Shown here piece by piece: positions 52,732 through 61,423 of a stretch of 64,000 bases of DNA. Within the stretch, counting starts at the first letter, position 1. Each line of letters begins with the position of its first letter. The notes under the pieces are model-generated. The model saw only the letters and a list, made by a program, of their open reading frames with translations. It did no database searches and was not told where the DNA came from. The position numbers and the translations under genes are program-made. This DNA is from Anaerotignum neopropionicum (lineage in GTDB: Bacteria > Bacillota > Clostridia > Lachnospirales > Anaerotignaceae), in contig NZ_LRVM01000010.1 of assembly GCF_001571775.1 (NCBI RefSeq), positions 35,894 to 99,893 on the forward strand. Reading direction: 5' to 3'.

Positions 52732-53094
52732 CTACAACTCCATCCCATTCAGTACATCTCTGAGTTTTTTCAATTCCTCGGCAGTAATAGTTACTCCCTT
52801 ACCCATCTTTTCATGTTCAGGTGACCATTCTCGGATGTCATATTTGGGGCCTCTATCGTTCCATGAAATCAGGTTAAGTTCTTTCGTCCAGTCTTTTGCG
52901 TTTTCAGATAATACTCCGATTTCTTTGATTATGTCGTATTTGCATATTGCAATATTGATTTCTGCAAGTCTTCGGGAAAACTTCTTATTGAATACTTCTA
53001 ATTTGCTGTATGCCTTGTCATATTGTTCCACATAAGGCAGTAATTCTTCAATCTTTGATACAATACGTTTTTGTTCTTCTACAGCAAAACGCAC
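52732..53094 (-). pseudogene. HsdS tail fused to a YdbC/PC4-like protein
   Basis: One 120-codon frame without a ribosome site (GTG 53094). Residues 1-44 (EEQKRIVSKIEELLPYVEQY, DKAYSKLEVFNKKF) are the end of a type I restriction specificity subunit, with its closing coiled coil. Residues 45-120 (YDIIKEIGVLSENAKDW, ELNLISWNDRGPKYDIREW, SPEHEKMGKGVTITAEEL) are a nearly complete YdbC-family PC4-type single-strand DNA-binding protein. The junction is at about 52965. It appears to be the product of a deletion between two genes. Confidence 0.75.
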
Positions 53095-53257
53095 CCATCA
53101 GGAATATACTAATGAGTGCGCATACCTAGACTTTTTTATGTCTATCTTCTCAATGGTAAGACCTTTTCCTGTGTGGATAAACATATTTTTAAACTTTTAA
53201 ACCCCAGTAAATTCAATGGGTCTAGCGTTCATATAGCAGACAGCTCGTTTCAACGTG

Positions 53258-53316
53258 GATTGAGAGGATAACATTGATGTTTTATGCCTTTGGTCGTTGA
53301 ATGGAACTGGTCAATG
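53258..53316 (+). repeat. Dispersed repeat S, copy 3
   Basis: GATTGAGAGGATAACATTGA, TGTTTTATGCCTTTGGTCGT and GAACTGGTCAATG. The bases before it (TTTCAACGTG) resemble the end of repeat R copy 3. The gap 53095-53504 holds also an imperfect hairpin of AAAACCGTCGAAATTT type (53406-53438) and no gene. Confidence 0.6.
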
Positions 53317-53504
53317 TCAAACATCTATTGCAAAGCAATAATCAATTTCGTCATAATTAGATTTTTACTATTATTTTATAACTATCTAATAATGTCCACA
53401 TATACAAAACCGTCGAAATTTTAAATTTCAACGGTTTTGATCTATTACAATTAATTTTTTGTTATGCCCCTGCGACTTTTTCTCACGCCATGACAGCAAT
53501 CATC

Positions 53505-56500
53505 TTATTTTGCTTCTATATTATTCGCTAACAAGCTATAAAGCACTTGTGCCATTTCCCCACGGGTTGTGGTTTCCGTAGGAAGAATTTGTCCATGGCT
53601 ACCGCTAACGGCACCTGTTTTTACAAAATACTCCAATGCTTCCTGTGCATAGGAAGAAATACTGCTACTATCCGTAAAATCAGAAAGTGTTCTTCCTGAA
53701 TCACCTTCGGGCAGTAATCCCATGACATTCAACCCGTTGTACAACAATGTAAACATTTCTTGACGAGTAATTTCTTGTTGTGGTGCGAACTTGTTCTCGC
53801 CTACACCGTTGGAAATTCCAAGACGTTTGGCAGCCGCCAGAGAGGCGGTATAATAGGTATTGCCCGCGTCGGAGAAATTAAAAGTGGAATCATCTTCTCC
53901 TTCAATACCATATGCACGCATCAGCATTACAATAAATTCTCCCCTCGTCAGCTTCCCATCCGGGCTAAAATTTCCATTTCCTGTGCCTGTAGCAATGCCT
54001 CTTGCCGCCATAAAGCGTACTGCATTAGCATACCAAGCATTTGCAGGGACATCTGTAAAACTTATGTTTTGAAAACCGATTGCATAATCACTGAAATGAG
54101 TTGTGCTAAATACTACAGCTCTACTTTCACGGTCATAATGCCCATTTGTTACACAAACTGCATTGCCGCTACCATCAATATACCAAACAATAATGCCCTC
54201 GGGACTTTCAAGTTCTGCTTTTGTTGGGGTATAGGGAAGGCTTACAGTCACTGGTGCATCAGGATTATTCCACTGGGTCTGCTTTCCGTCTATGCTCAAA
54301 GTCAACTGAATCAACGGGCGGTCACCTATCGCTTTCTTGACCTCTTCAGAAAACTTGGAAGAATCCCCCTGACTAATGGTAATTTCTGCTTCCGTTCCCT
54401 TGTTTTCTGCAACCCCATGCAACATATTAGAAGGAATTGTTATGCTTCCTACCTCAGAGTTGAATGTTAGGCTACCTTCTCCACCACTGTTTAACAAGCT
54501 TTTCATCGGAATGCCTACCACAAAGGTATCTACATCCTGAATAGACGGTATCGTTGCCTCCACTGTACCACCTGATTTTATGATATCACCAAGCTTGGAA
54601 TCTATGTTCATCTGGGCTTTTCCCTCACTTTTACTAACGTTAAGGGTGGGGGCGGTTACAGATACTTCTTGTCCATTTTCCATAGCCGAAACCGTTGCAT
54701 TGTATCCTGTAGTTGCAGTAGTTGCAGTAGTCGCTGTGTTTCCTGTGTTTCCACTGCTGCTTCCACTACTGCCACCACTAGAGGAACCACTGCTTGATTT
54801 TTTTGCTGTCAACGTCACCGTATAAGTTTCAACGGAATCAGCTATTCCATCGTTTGCCGCAAAAACTAAGGTTGTGGTTCCTTTTACTGTGGGAGTAAAT
54901 GTGTAATTTGCGTTTGCACCAACCGCCATCCCACCATTCATGGACACCGTATAGGTCATTGCATCATTATCCGCATCCATAAAGATATTCTCTAGATTGA
55001 GGGTATAAACAGATTTCACTTTTACACTTGCTGTAGCTGTTGCTGGAACCCCAATTTTTCTTACAGGGATTGTGTTTAAAGGAGCTTGCGCCGCTACCGC
55101 TGCCGTGGAAGCACCGCTATAGCCGCTATCCATATAATCAGAAGCTGCGCCTGCTACCGCCTTAACCTTGGCGCAATAGCTGCTTCCGCTTATAATTGTT
55201 GCCGAAAGGGGAATGTTCCCGCTAGTTCCAGTACAAGCAATCTCATCTCCTACCTCTGTTGTTCCGCTACTCTCAAGCATTTGTATTACGTAACCGCTAA
55301 CCGTTCCCGTTTCCCCCACCCCAGGGGTAATCGTATAAGATAAGCCTCCGTTGGCAGCGTTGGCTGCAAGGGCTACGGTAGGTACCAGCAAAGGGGTTTT
55401 CGGGCTCAAAGAATACAAATATTCATAGCTATCACTTGAACCTGTAAGCTTGAAAGATGAATATCCACTCCCCAAAACAAGACACCCAATATTTTCAAGA
55501 GGTGCTGTAGTTGACCCCGAAACTGTTTTATTTCCAATCAAAAAATCCTCATTATGGGGTGTATATCCCGCTGTATCCAGCGTGATTTCAGCACCATTGT
55601 CAATTTTAACATTTGAAAAGTACAAATTCGGGCTTTCGCCGCCCCAGTCATTAAATAAAAAGGTTCCGTTTCCCGATAAAATACCATTGTCCCCTGCGGA
55701 TTTTTCAAGCATAAAATACTTGCAGGTGATTGTACCATTCAGCGCTAAATTGCTGATATTTCTTACTGCAAATGCCGCAACAGTGGCATCAGCAGCTACA
55801 CTCATGGTATCAAAACCCTTCATCTCATTTACTTCTAAGGTTCCGTTTACAATGAGAGATGAACCGTTTTGAATATAAATATCTTCATCAACACCAACGG
55901 TTCCGTTAATGGTGAGTGCATGCGGGATACTCCCAATATCCGTACAGTCAAATGAGATAGAAGCATCAGACAAAAGAGACAAATCTTTCAAGGTAATGTC
56001 AGCATTCAAGCTTTGATCACTGTTTAAGGTCAGATTATGATAGTTTCCATCAATGGAGCAAGAAACCGTAGGCATAGTATCACTGGCAAGAAGCGCAGTA
56101 TCCTCTAACAGCGTAATGGTTTCCCCTTCCTGTACAGCCACCGCTGCCTCTGCCCAGCTTTCATACTTCGTATCGTCAATAGAAAAGACAGGGTTAAATT
56201 CCGTGGCAATCAAAGCCGTTGCATCGTCATCCGTTACAGTACCCAAAGCCCTATAGCCAGCCTCATTATCGATAATATAAATTTGTGCATCACCCATAGG
56301 CAGCCACAGATAAAGCTTTCCATCACTGTCGGTTTTCGCAGTAAAGGTCGTCTCTCCCACTGTGCAGGAAACCTCAGTATTATCCAAAGTACTTCCCCCG
56401 TTATCCTGTACTGTTACAGTGGTCAGGTAAACATTTTCATCATTATTATTTTTCGGCTCAGAATAAATTCTCATTGGCGATAATGCCTTTACTGAACCAC

Positions 56501-57335
56501 CGGTTATTATTACTGTAGAAGCTAATACAATGCCGTAACCGGTGCCAATTGCTTCTACAGCATCTCTATTGCTTGTTGCGGTTACAGTCCCTCCTGTAAT
56601 CAATATATTCCCATTTTGGTAGCCACCACCGCCAATGCCTGCTGCATTATTCCCAGAAGCATAGGTTTCTGCGGTTATTTCCCCACCATTTATAATAACG
56701 GAATTCACGCTACCATATAACCCTCCGCCAATGCCTGCACCATTATTACCCCCTTGCGCATGAATGATACCGTTGTTTATGGTAATGTTTCCTGCATGTG
56801 CAGTCACAGTACCTGGACTATAGCTGTTAAACGAGCCGCCAATCCCTGCACCGGATGGTCCTCCAGAAGAGGTAAGCTCCCCTGTTCCATCAATTACGAC
56901 TGATGCATCCTTGGGTACATAAAGCCCTGCGAAGCCAATTTCACTGGTTCCAAGGGAAAGGGTATTTTCCGAACCATCTGCCAGTGTTAGATTGACGGTG
57001 GAATCCGCACAAATTGAAATAGGCGAAAAGTTGATTATGGTTATACTAACATCGTCCAGGGTTATGTTTGCCGTTGGTGCGGAAACAATAACATGGGTGG
57101 GGTGCTCCGTCTGGGTAACCGTTCCCGTTAGCTCATAATCACCCTCCTCCGTAATTGTTACTACATATTCTGTTTCGCTGTTAATCAACTCTGCTACGCA
57201 GGTATAGCCGTTTCCATCCTCACTAACCGTGGAAAGATCGATGGTTACGGGGTCTGCCGCAAATACAATCTGGGGCGTTAGCCCAGTCACCATTGTCAGC
57301 GTCATCAAAAATGACAAGATTCTCTTCTTTTTCAT
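53505..57335 (-). CDS. Giant secreted SLH surface protein (SLH-3)
   Basis: A 1276-residue protein; AAGGAG precedes ATG 57335. Signal peptide KKRILSFLMTLTMVTGL with cleavage near VFAAD. Residues about 60-310 are a carbohydrate-binding-like strand-repeat region with VIDGTGELTSSGG, NNGAGIGGGL and ILITGGTVTATSN units; about 310-360 a Cna-type turn (LDNTEVSCTVGETTFTAKTD); about 390-650 a second strand-repeat region; then fibronectin/Ig-like domains and a cadherin-like one (NLENIFMDADNDAMTYTVSM), an SSSGSSSGGSSGSSSG linker, the pre-SLH domain (AIGDRPLIQLTLSIDGK, VVFSTTHFSDYAIGF) and three SLH repeats. It is preceded by a DUF2442 gene and, beyond it, the MalT-like regulator, all on the same strand. 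Confidence 0.88.
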   Translation of the reverse strand: MKKKRILSFLMTLTMVTGLTPQIVFAADPVTIDLSTVSEDGNGYTCVAELINSETEYVVTITEEGDYELTGTVTQTEHPTHVIVSAPTANITLDDVSITIINFSPISICADSTVNLTLADGSENTLSLGTSEIGFAGLYVPKDASVVIDGTGELTSSGGPSGAGIGGSFNSYSPGTVTAHAGNITINNGIIHAQGGNNGAGIGGGLYGSVNSVIINGGEITAETYASGNNAAGIGGGGYQNGNILITGGTVTATSNRDAVEAIGTGYGIVLASTVIITGGSVKALSPMRIYSEPKNNNDENVYLTTVTVQDNGGSTLDNTEVSCTVGETTFTAKTDSDGKLYLWLPMGDAQIYIIDNEAGYRALGTVTDDDATALIATEFNPVFSIDDTKYESWAEAAVAVQEGETITLLEDTALLASDTMPTVSCSIDGNYHNLTLNSDQSLNADITLKDLSLLSDASISFDCTDIGSIPHALTINGTVGVDEDIYIQNGSSLIVNGTLEVNEMKGFDTMSVAADATVAAFAVRNISNLALNGTITCKYFMLEKSAGDNGILSGNGTFLFNDWGGESPNLYFSNVKIDNGAEITLDTAGYTPHNEDFLIGNKTVSGSTTAPLENIGCLVLGSGYSSFKLTGSSDSYEYLYSLSPKTPLLVPTVALAANAANGGLSYTITPGVGETGTVSGYVIQMLESSGTTEVGDEIACTGTSGNIPLSATIISGSSYCAKVKAVAGAASDYMDSGYSGASTAAVAAQAPLNTIPVRKIGVPATATASVKVKSVYTLNLENIFMDADNDAMTYTVSMNGGMAVGANANYTFTPTVKGTTTLVFAANDGIADSVETYTVTLTAKKSSSGSSSGGSSGSSSGNTGNTATTATTATTGYNATVSAMENGQEVSVTAPTLNVSKSEGKAQMNIDSKLGDIIKSGGTVEATIPSIQDVDTFVVGIPMKSLLNSGGEGSLTFNSEVGSITIPSNMLHGVAENKGTEAEITISQGDSSKFSEEVKKAIGDRPLIQLTLSIDGKQTQWNNPDAPVTVSLPYTPTKAELESPEGIIVWYIDGSGNAVCVTNGHYDRESRAVVFSTTHFSDYAIGFQNISFTDVPANAWYANAVRFMAARGIATGTGNGNFSPDGKLTRGEFIVMLMRAYGIEGEDDSTFNFSDAGNTYYTASLAAAKRLGISNGVGENKFAPQQEITRQEMFTLLYNGLNVMGLLPEGDSGRTLSDFTDSSSISSYAQEALEYFVKTGAVSGSHGQILPTETTTRGEMAQVLYSLLANNIEAK

Positions 57336-57367
57336 GGGTATCTCTCCTTAAAATAAAGTGTGCTAAT

Positions 57368-57601
57368 TCAACAATTTTGGGCTATTTCAAAAATTTCTTT
57401 TACAGAAAGCTCAATGTACTCGTTCCAGCGAATACAATATTTATCCGCCACAGCACGGCAAAACAAATCTTTATCCTTCAACTGCTGAAATCTCATGGTT
57501 TTTAATTTTGCCTTCATATCCAGTATCAAGGTAGTACCGTTATCAAATTTCACCTTTATTGTATAATCGCTCTTAGGCTGAATGCTAATAATTATGGGCA
57601 T
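57368..57601 (-). CDS. DUF2442 protein paired with SLH-3
   Basis: A 77-residue protein. ATG 57601 lies after GAAAGGAGTCGTAGT; the longer frame to 57628 is rejected. MPIIISIQPKSDYTIKVKFD and NGTTLILDMKAKLKTMRF show the DUF2442 pattern. It ends 32 bases before SLH-3. Its place corresponds to that of the DUF2442 gene before SLH-1, with which it shares little beyond the fold pattern. Confidence 0.7.
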   Translation of the reverse strand: MPIIISIQPKSDYTIKVKFDNGTTLILDMKAKLKTMRFQQLKDKDLFCRAVADKYCIRWNEYIELSVKEIFEIAQNC

Positions 57602-57615
57602 ACTACGACTCCTTT

Positions 57616-57650
57616 CAAAAAAATCCACCCTACAGCTATTGTAGAGTGGA
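57616..57650 (-). terminator. Terminator of the MalT-like gene
   Basis: On the minus strand TCCACTCTACA and TGTAGGGTGGA pair (one G-T), followed by TTTTTTTG. It separates the regulator from the DUF2442-SLH-3 pair, though the ribosome site of DUF2442 begins only a few bases beyond the T run. Confidence 0.75.
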
Positions 57651-57664
57651 AGTAAAAAAGCGTC

Positions 57665-57683
57665 TATTACCCAGTGGGTAATA
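57665..57683. promoter_or_regulatory. Perfect 19-bp palindrome before the DUF2442-SLH-3 genes
   Basis: TATTACCCA-G-TGGGTAATA, located 12 bases after the regulator's stop and 64 bases before the DUF2442 start. It has the shape of an operator. No second copy was noticed in the window. Confidence 0.5.
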
Positions 57684-57694
57684 ATTTTATTATG

Positions 57695-60172
57695 TTATAG
57701 AAGCATCTCTTTCATAAGAAGTGCCCTTGATGTAATTCCCAGCTTGGTAAAAATATTTTTCAAATCACGCTTCACTGTATTTGGTGATATGTATAAAGCT
57801 AGACCAATTTCTTTGTTGTTTAAGCCTTTCATCACGAGTAAAGCGATTTCTTTTTCCCTTGGAGTGAGTTTTGGCCCATGGTTTGCAAAATGCTCAGCAT
57901 TGATCCTCTTGATTGCCGTGGAGTATTGCTTTCTGATTTCCATTATTTTTTTCATAAAATCGGCATATAACTCTTCTTGCAGGATCTTTTCAAACAAAGA
58001 TGTTAATTCATCAGCATTTTCCACAAACGGCATAATTAGAGCATCGGGCATCGCCATTCCTATTGCTCTTTTCAATGCATTTACACCCTCCTCCATGCGA
58101 GATAATCGCCAATTTGCCATCGCCACATAAATTTCAGTATAAATAGAAGCTAAAAGGTTTGGGTAAAAGGACGCCTGACGTAAAAACCCATCTGAAAGTC
58201 CCAGCAGCTTCGTGACCTTTCCCATATTCAATAGTACTTTTCCTAAAACAATATTGAAGAAAGCTAGGCTTGGGAAAAAAATATTGTTTTGTAAATATTC
58301 TTCTTCCATAAGCCAATCTGATTTTTGATAGTTTTGACCTAGGCAAGCATAAATATATGTATCGCAAAGCTCGATGGTATAAATCAGCGTATAAATCTGA
58401 TCTTTCTTGATTTCATTACGCATTTCTTCCATCAAGGCTGTGGCGTGGGTAAAATCACTTTTTATCAGCGCCAACCTTGCAAGCAAAAAATTAGCACAAA
58501 GAACAATATCCAACTGCTGTTGTCCCGTTTTAGCTTCTGAGATTGCTTGATATACCAATATCTCTGCGTTTTCAAATTCGCCGATGTAATAATTCCATTC
58601 CGCTTCAAATAGGTTTCTTGAACCACTCCCATGTCCCCCCGTGTTGGCAGTATAGTTTTTGGAACTTTGATAAAATTCCACCCGCTCCTTTAAACTCCCC
58701 GCCTCTCTATGGTAAAGACAAAGTACGGACGGCGAGCCAAAGGTCCAACTGTTATTCGCAGAGATGGATTGGGGCGGAGCCGTAAGCAGAGCTACCGCTT
58801 TTTTAAAATGCTTGCCCATTTCCATCAAATCATTAAATGCGGAAATGCCCTGCAATAGCTCATACTCACCCATTAACTGTTCCTGCTCTTTTATGGAAAG
58901 GGAGGGGTTGTTTTCAACGCACCACAAAAATTCCCCACAAGCTGCTTCGAACAACGTATACTCATTATAATTAACAAACACAATCACTGCATAGACCAAA
59001 ATCGCAATGGGATGCTTTTTCTTGATTTCCATTGGACAATTAGAATAACCTTTCAAAATAAACTCTTTTTGCTCCAAAAAAATACTGTCGCCCCTGTCTT
59101 GCTCAAGGGCAATCAAAAAACTGTCATACGCTTCCCCCTGAGAAAAGCATTTCATTGCAGATAAATACGCATTACTTCTTAAATGCAACGTTCCTATTTT
59201 ATTCCAAATTTCTTTTTTTGTTTTTTCAGGGAGCTTTTGAAACTGCTCTTGGATACATGCGGAAAAAATACTGTGGAAGGTATAGTTTACGAAATCCGGC
59301 TCCAAGGTAATAAACGCATGATTTTCTATCAGCGTGCGAAGGTGATCCCCTGCTTTTTCATTCCACATATACTCCGCTTGCTCCAAGCTAAATTTATCAA
59401 AAAGACACATTGTTTTCAAAAATGCTTTGAGCTCGTCCTCAAGAGGTTCGTAAACTGCGTAATAAATCATTTCCGACATGCTTTTTGTAAGAATAAAACT
59501 GCCACACAATTCGTGTTCCCGTAACAATAAATATAAAGCCGAAACCCAACCCTCTGTACGACTGTAAATTTGCATTTTTTCTTCATCACTAATTTTAATT
59601 CCACATTGGAAATAGTATGCTTCGATGTCCTCTGGGGAGAATTCCAACATTTTGGTACCAATATAGTGAACGATCCCTTTTAGTTGTAGTTCCCCATTAT
59701 TCTTAAATACGGAAGTTCTTGAGATAACAATAATATGCAGCCGTTGTGGTATATTTCGAATAAATAATTCAAGAAAAGCACTGACTTCCGCTGATTTTAC
59801 GAAATGGTAATCATCAATTACAAAATAAGTATTTGTTGGAATTTGGAGTTCTTCAAGAGATAACATTACTTCTCGCTTCATCAAACTTTCTTTGGGCATT
59901 CCAATATTTTGCAGATGCTTTGCACAATTCTCATCTATCTTAGCGATACCCTGACAAAACCCATTCCAGAATTCAACTTCACTCTTACCATAAATACTTT
60001 GCCAAATCACAACGGCATCAAGATTTGTCAAAAACTCTTTGACAGCAGTAGTTTTCCCATAACCCATAGGGGCCTCTACAAGAGTACATGGGTAATTGGG
60101 TAATATGCTAAAGGCATTTTGAATTTGACGGTTAAAATATAAAATTTTCTTGTTCATATCATTGTTCGTCAA
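57695..60172 (-). CDS. MalT-like LuxR-family ATPase regulator next to SLH-3
   Basis: An 825-residue STAND-type activator. The start is taken as TTG 60172, eight bases after AGGAG; ATG 60157 lacks a ribosome site. Walker A is APMGYGKTTAV near residue 37; Walker B is in NTYFVIDDYHFVK, followed by LHIIVISRTS and the winged-helix arm SRTEGWVSALYLLL. A TPR-like helical region (about 350-750) binds the inducer in MalT. The C-terminal LuxR helix-turn-helix reads LTPREKEIALLVMKGLNNKE and SPNTVKRDLKNIFTKLGI. In such proteins ATP and a small molecule drive oligomerisation and activation. The next genes downstream are DUF2442 and SLH-3. Confidence 0.9.
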   Translation of the reverse strand: MTNNDMNKKILYFNRQIQNAFSILPNYPCTLVEAPMGYGKTTAVKEFLTNLDAVVIWQSIYGKSEVEFWNGFCQGIAKIDENCAKHLQNIGMPKESLMKREVMLSLEELQIPTNTYFVIDDYHFVKSAEVSAFLELFIRNIPQRLHIIVISRTSVFKNNGELQLKGIVHYIGTKMLEFSPEDIEAYYFQCGIKISDEEKMQIYSRTEGWVSALYLLLREHELCGSFILTKSMSEMIYYAVYEPLEDELKAFLKTMCLFDKFSLEQAEYMWNEKAGDHLRTLIENHAFITLEPDFVNYTFHSIFSACIQEQFQKLPEKTKKEIWNKIGTLHLRSNAYLSAMKCFSQGEAYDSFLIALEQDRGDSIFLEQKEFILKGYSNCPMEIKKKHPIAILVYAVIVFVNYNEYTLFEAACGEFLWCVENNPSLSIKEQEQLMGEYELLQGISAFNDLMEMGKHFKKAVALLTAPPQSISANNSWTFGSPSVLCLYHREAGSLKERVEFYQSSKNYTANTGGHGSGSRNLFEAEWNYYIGEFENAEILVYQAISEAKTGQQQLDIVLCANFLLARLALIKSDFTHATALMEEMRNEIKKDQIYTLIYTIELCDTYIYACLGQNYQKSDWLMEEEYLQNNIFFPSLAFFNIVLGKVLLNMGKVTKLLGLSDGFLRQASFYPNLLASIYTEIYVAMANWRLSRMEEGVNALKRAIGMAMPDALIMPFVENADELTSLFEKILQEELYADFMKKIMEIRKQYSTAIKRINAEHFANHGPKLTPREKEIALLVMKGLNNKEIGLALYISPNTVKRDLKNIFTKLGITSRALLMKEMLL

Positions 60173-60187
60173 AAATAGCAACTCCTA

Positions 60188-60447
60188 TCATATACTGTAG
60201 TTCTTTCTGCAATCTGGAATAGGATGCTGAATGACACCAAACTTCATAGGTCCTCCACCATCCCTAGCCCCTTGTGGTCTTAGTAATAATAAACTACATC
60301 CATTTTCAACTGTTACCCATAATGAGATTCCCCTTCGGTACGAGTTAAGACATTTATAGACAGTCGTGAGATTTTCAGGACAATTACAACCACTCCCTGC
60401 TCTTAAACAGGAATAAACTCCACATCGTTTCCAGAAAATCTCGTAAT
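60188..60447 (-). other. Open frame without start, upstream of the MalT-like gene
   Basis: The minus strand is open for 86 codons between a TAG and the stop at 60188: ENYEIFWKRCGVYSCLRAGS, CNCPENLTTVYKCLNSYRRG, ISLWVTVENGCSLLLLRPQG. It is cysteine-rich, has no ATG/GTG/TTG with a ribosome site and ends inside the leader of the MalT-like gene. Perhaps the end of a lost gene; not recognised. Confidence 0.3.
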
Positions 60448-60599
60448 TTTCGTCACAGCCCTATGACTATTTCCCCATAATATTTATAAATCGTATTCTT
60501 TTTGACAAACTTTGTCAATATATATGTTCTTGCTTCTGCTCTACATAATGAAAAACACCCTGCATTTCTGCAAGGTTCTATCGACTTTTTCATGTTCTT

Positions 60600-60725
60600 T
60601 TATCTACTCACATCCACACTCATACCTGTTTTCAACTCAACCTCAAACTTATCACGGTATACCGTAACCTTCTCAATCAACCGTCTAACTAGCTGTTCAT
60701 CGTATTCCTCAATTAACAGAAGTGA
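60600..60725 (-). pseudogene. Serine recombinase, C-terminal scrap
   Basis: Minus-strand text IEEYDEQLVRRLIEKVTVYR and DKFEVELKTGMSVDVS is the end of TnpX-type large serine recombinases, with a stop at 60600. A related scrap lies at 40520-40598. Confidence 0.75.
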
Positions 60726-60747
60726 TTACCTCGGTATTCATAGTCAT

Positions 60748-61162
60748 AGGTACTAACTTCTGGTAGCTCGGTCGGCATATCCTTAGCATAAGTGCAGATA
60801 ATACAAACGTAAATACTTTTTTATTATATCATTCCTCTTATATTAACCTAAATAAATATACTATTTATGTTAAAAGCATTAAACAAAATAAACACCAAAT
60901 TAGATTGCCAAAGTTACATATCCCTTTTATACTATAATAGTAAGCATCCTGTTTGAAACAGGTTTTGTGTTGTCCGGCACGCTCTCTGATTTTTCATGCA
61001 GGATATTTTAAGCACCTCCCATTTCTGTTTTTCAAACAATTCAACTTTTTTCAGTACATTGTTGCATTGCTAATTAATAGGTTGTCAATAGCAATTACAC
61101 AAATCTTACATCTTACCCCATTTCTCATTTAGCAATGTTTTTCACCACACCTCTTTAATTAC
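60748..61162. other. Non-coding region before the agr debris
   Basis: AT-rich sequence with one CCTGTTTGAAACAGG hairpin followed by TTTTG near 60949-60967 (plus-strand terminator-like). No gene was seen. Confidence 0.4.
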
Positions 61163-61232
61163 TTATCTTTTTAATCTTTCTGGAACTTTTGGTTCATACA
61201 GTTTTCCGTGGCACATCATGATTGCAAAAAAG
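61163..61232 (-). pseudogene. Truncated second copy of the agrD-like gene
   Basis: The minus strand reads FFAIMMCHGKLYEPKVPE, then RLKR and a stop, almost identical to the last 23 codons of the intact gene at 62762-62905. Homology breaks off at GAATTC (61231). The first half, with start and leader, is missing. Beyond it a 10-bp inverted pair ATGAATCCTC/GAGGATTCAT (61253-61300) marks the joined sequence. Confidence 0.85.
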
Positions 61233-61372
61233 AATTCTTCATTATAATAGAGATGAATCCTCAAAAAACTGAGCAACAAAATAGTTCAAAGAGGATTCAT
61301 TGCGATGAAACTTAATTTGCATCTTAAAATGAATATTATGTAGCTAACTTTCTTTCTCTCTCTGCTAAATAA

Positions 61373-61414
61373 AACCTCCAAACTAGTAATTTTAAGTATA
61401 TCAGTTTGGAGGTT
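61373..61414 (-). terminator. Terminator of the agr-linked secreted protein operon
   Basis: On the minus strand AACCTCCAAACT and AGTTTGGAGGTT form a perfect 12-bp stem followed by TTATTT; it starts ten bases after the stop of the 111-residue gene. Confidence 0.85.
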
Positions 61415-61423
61415 AGTAACTGC

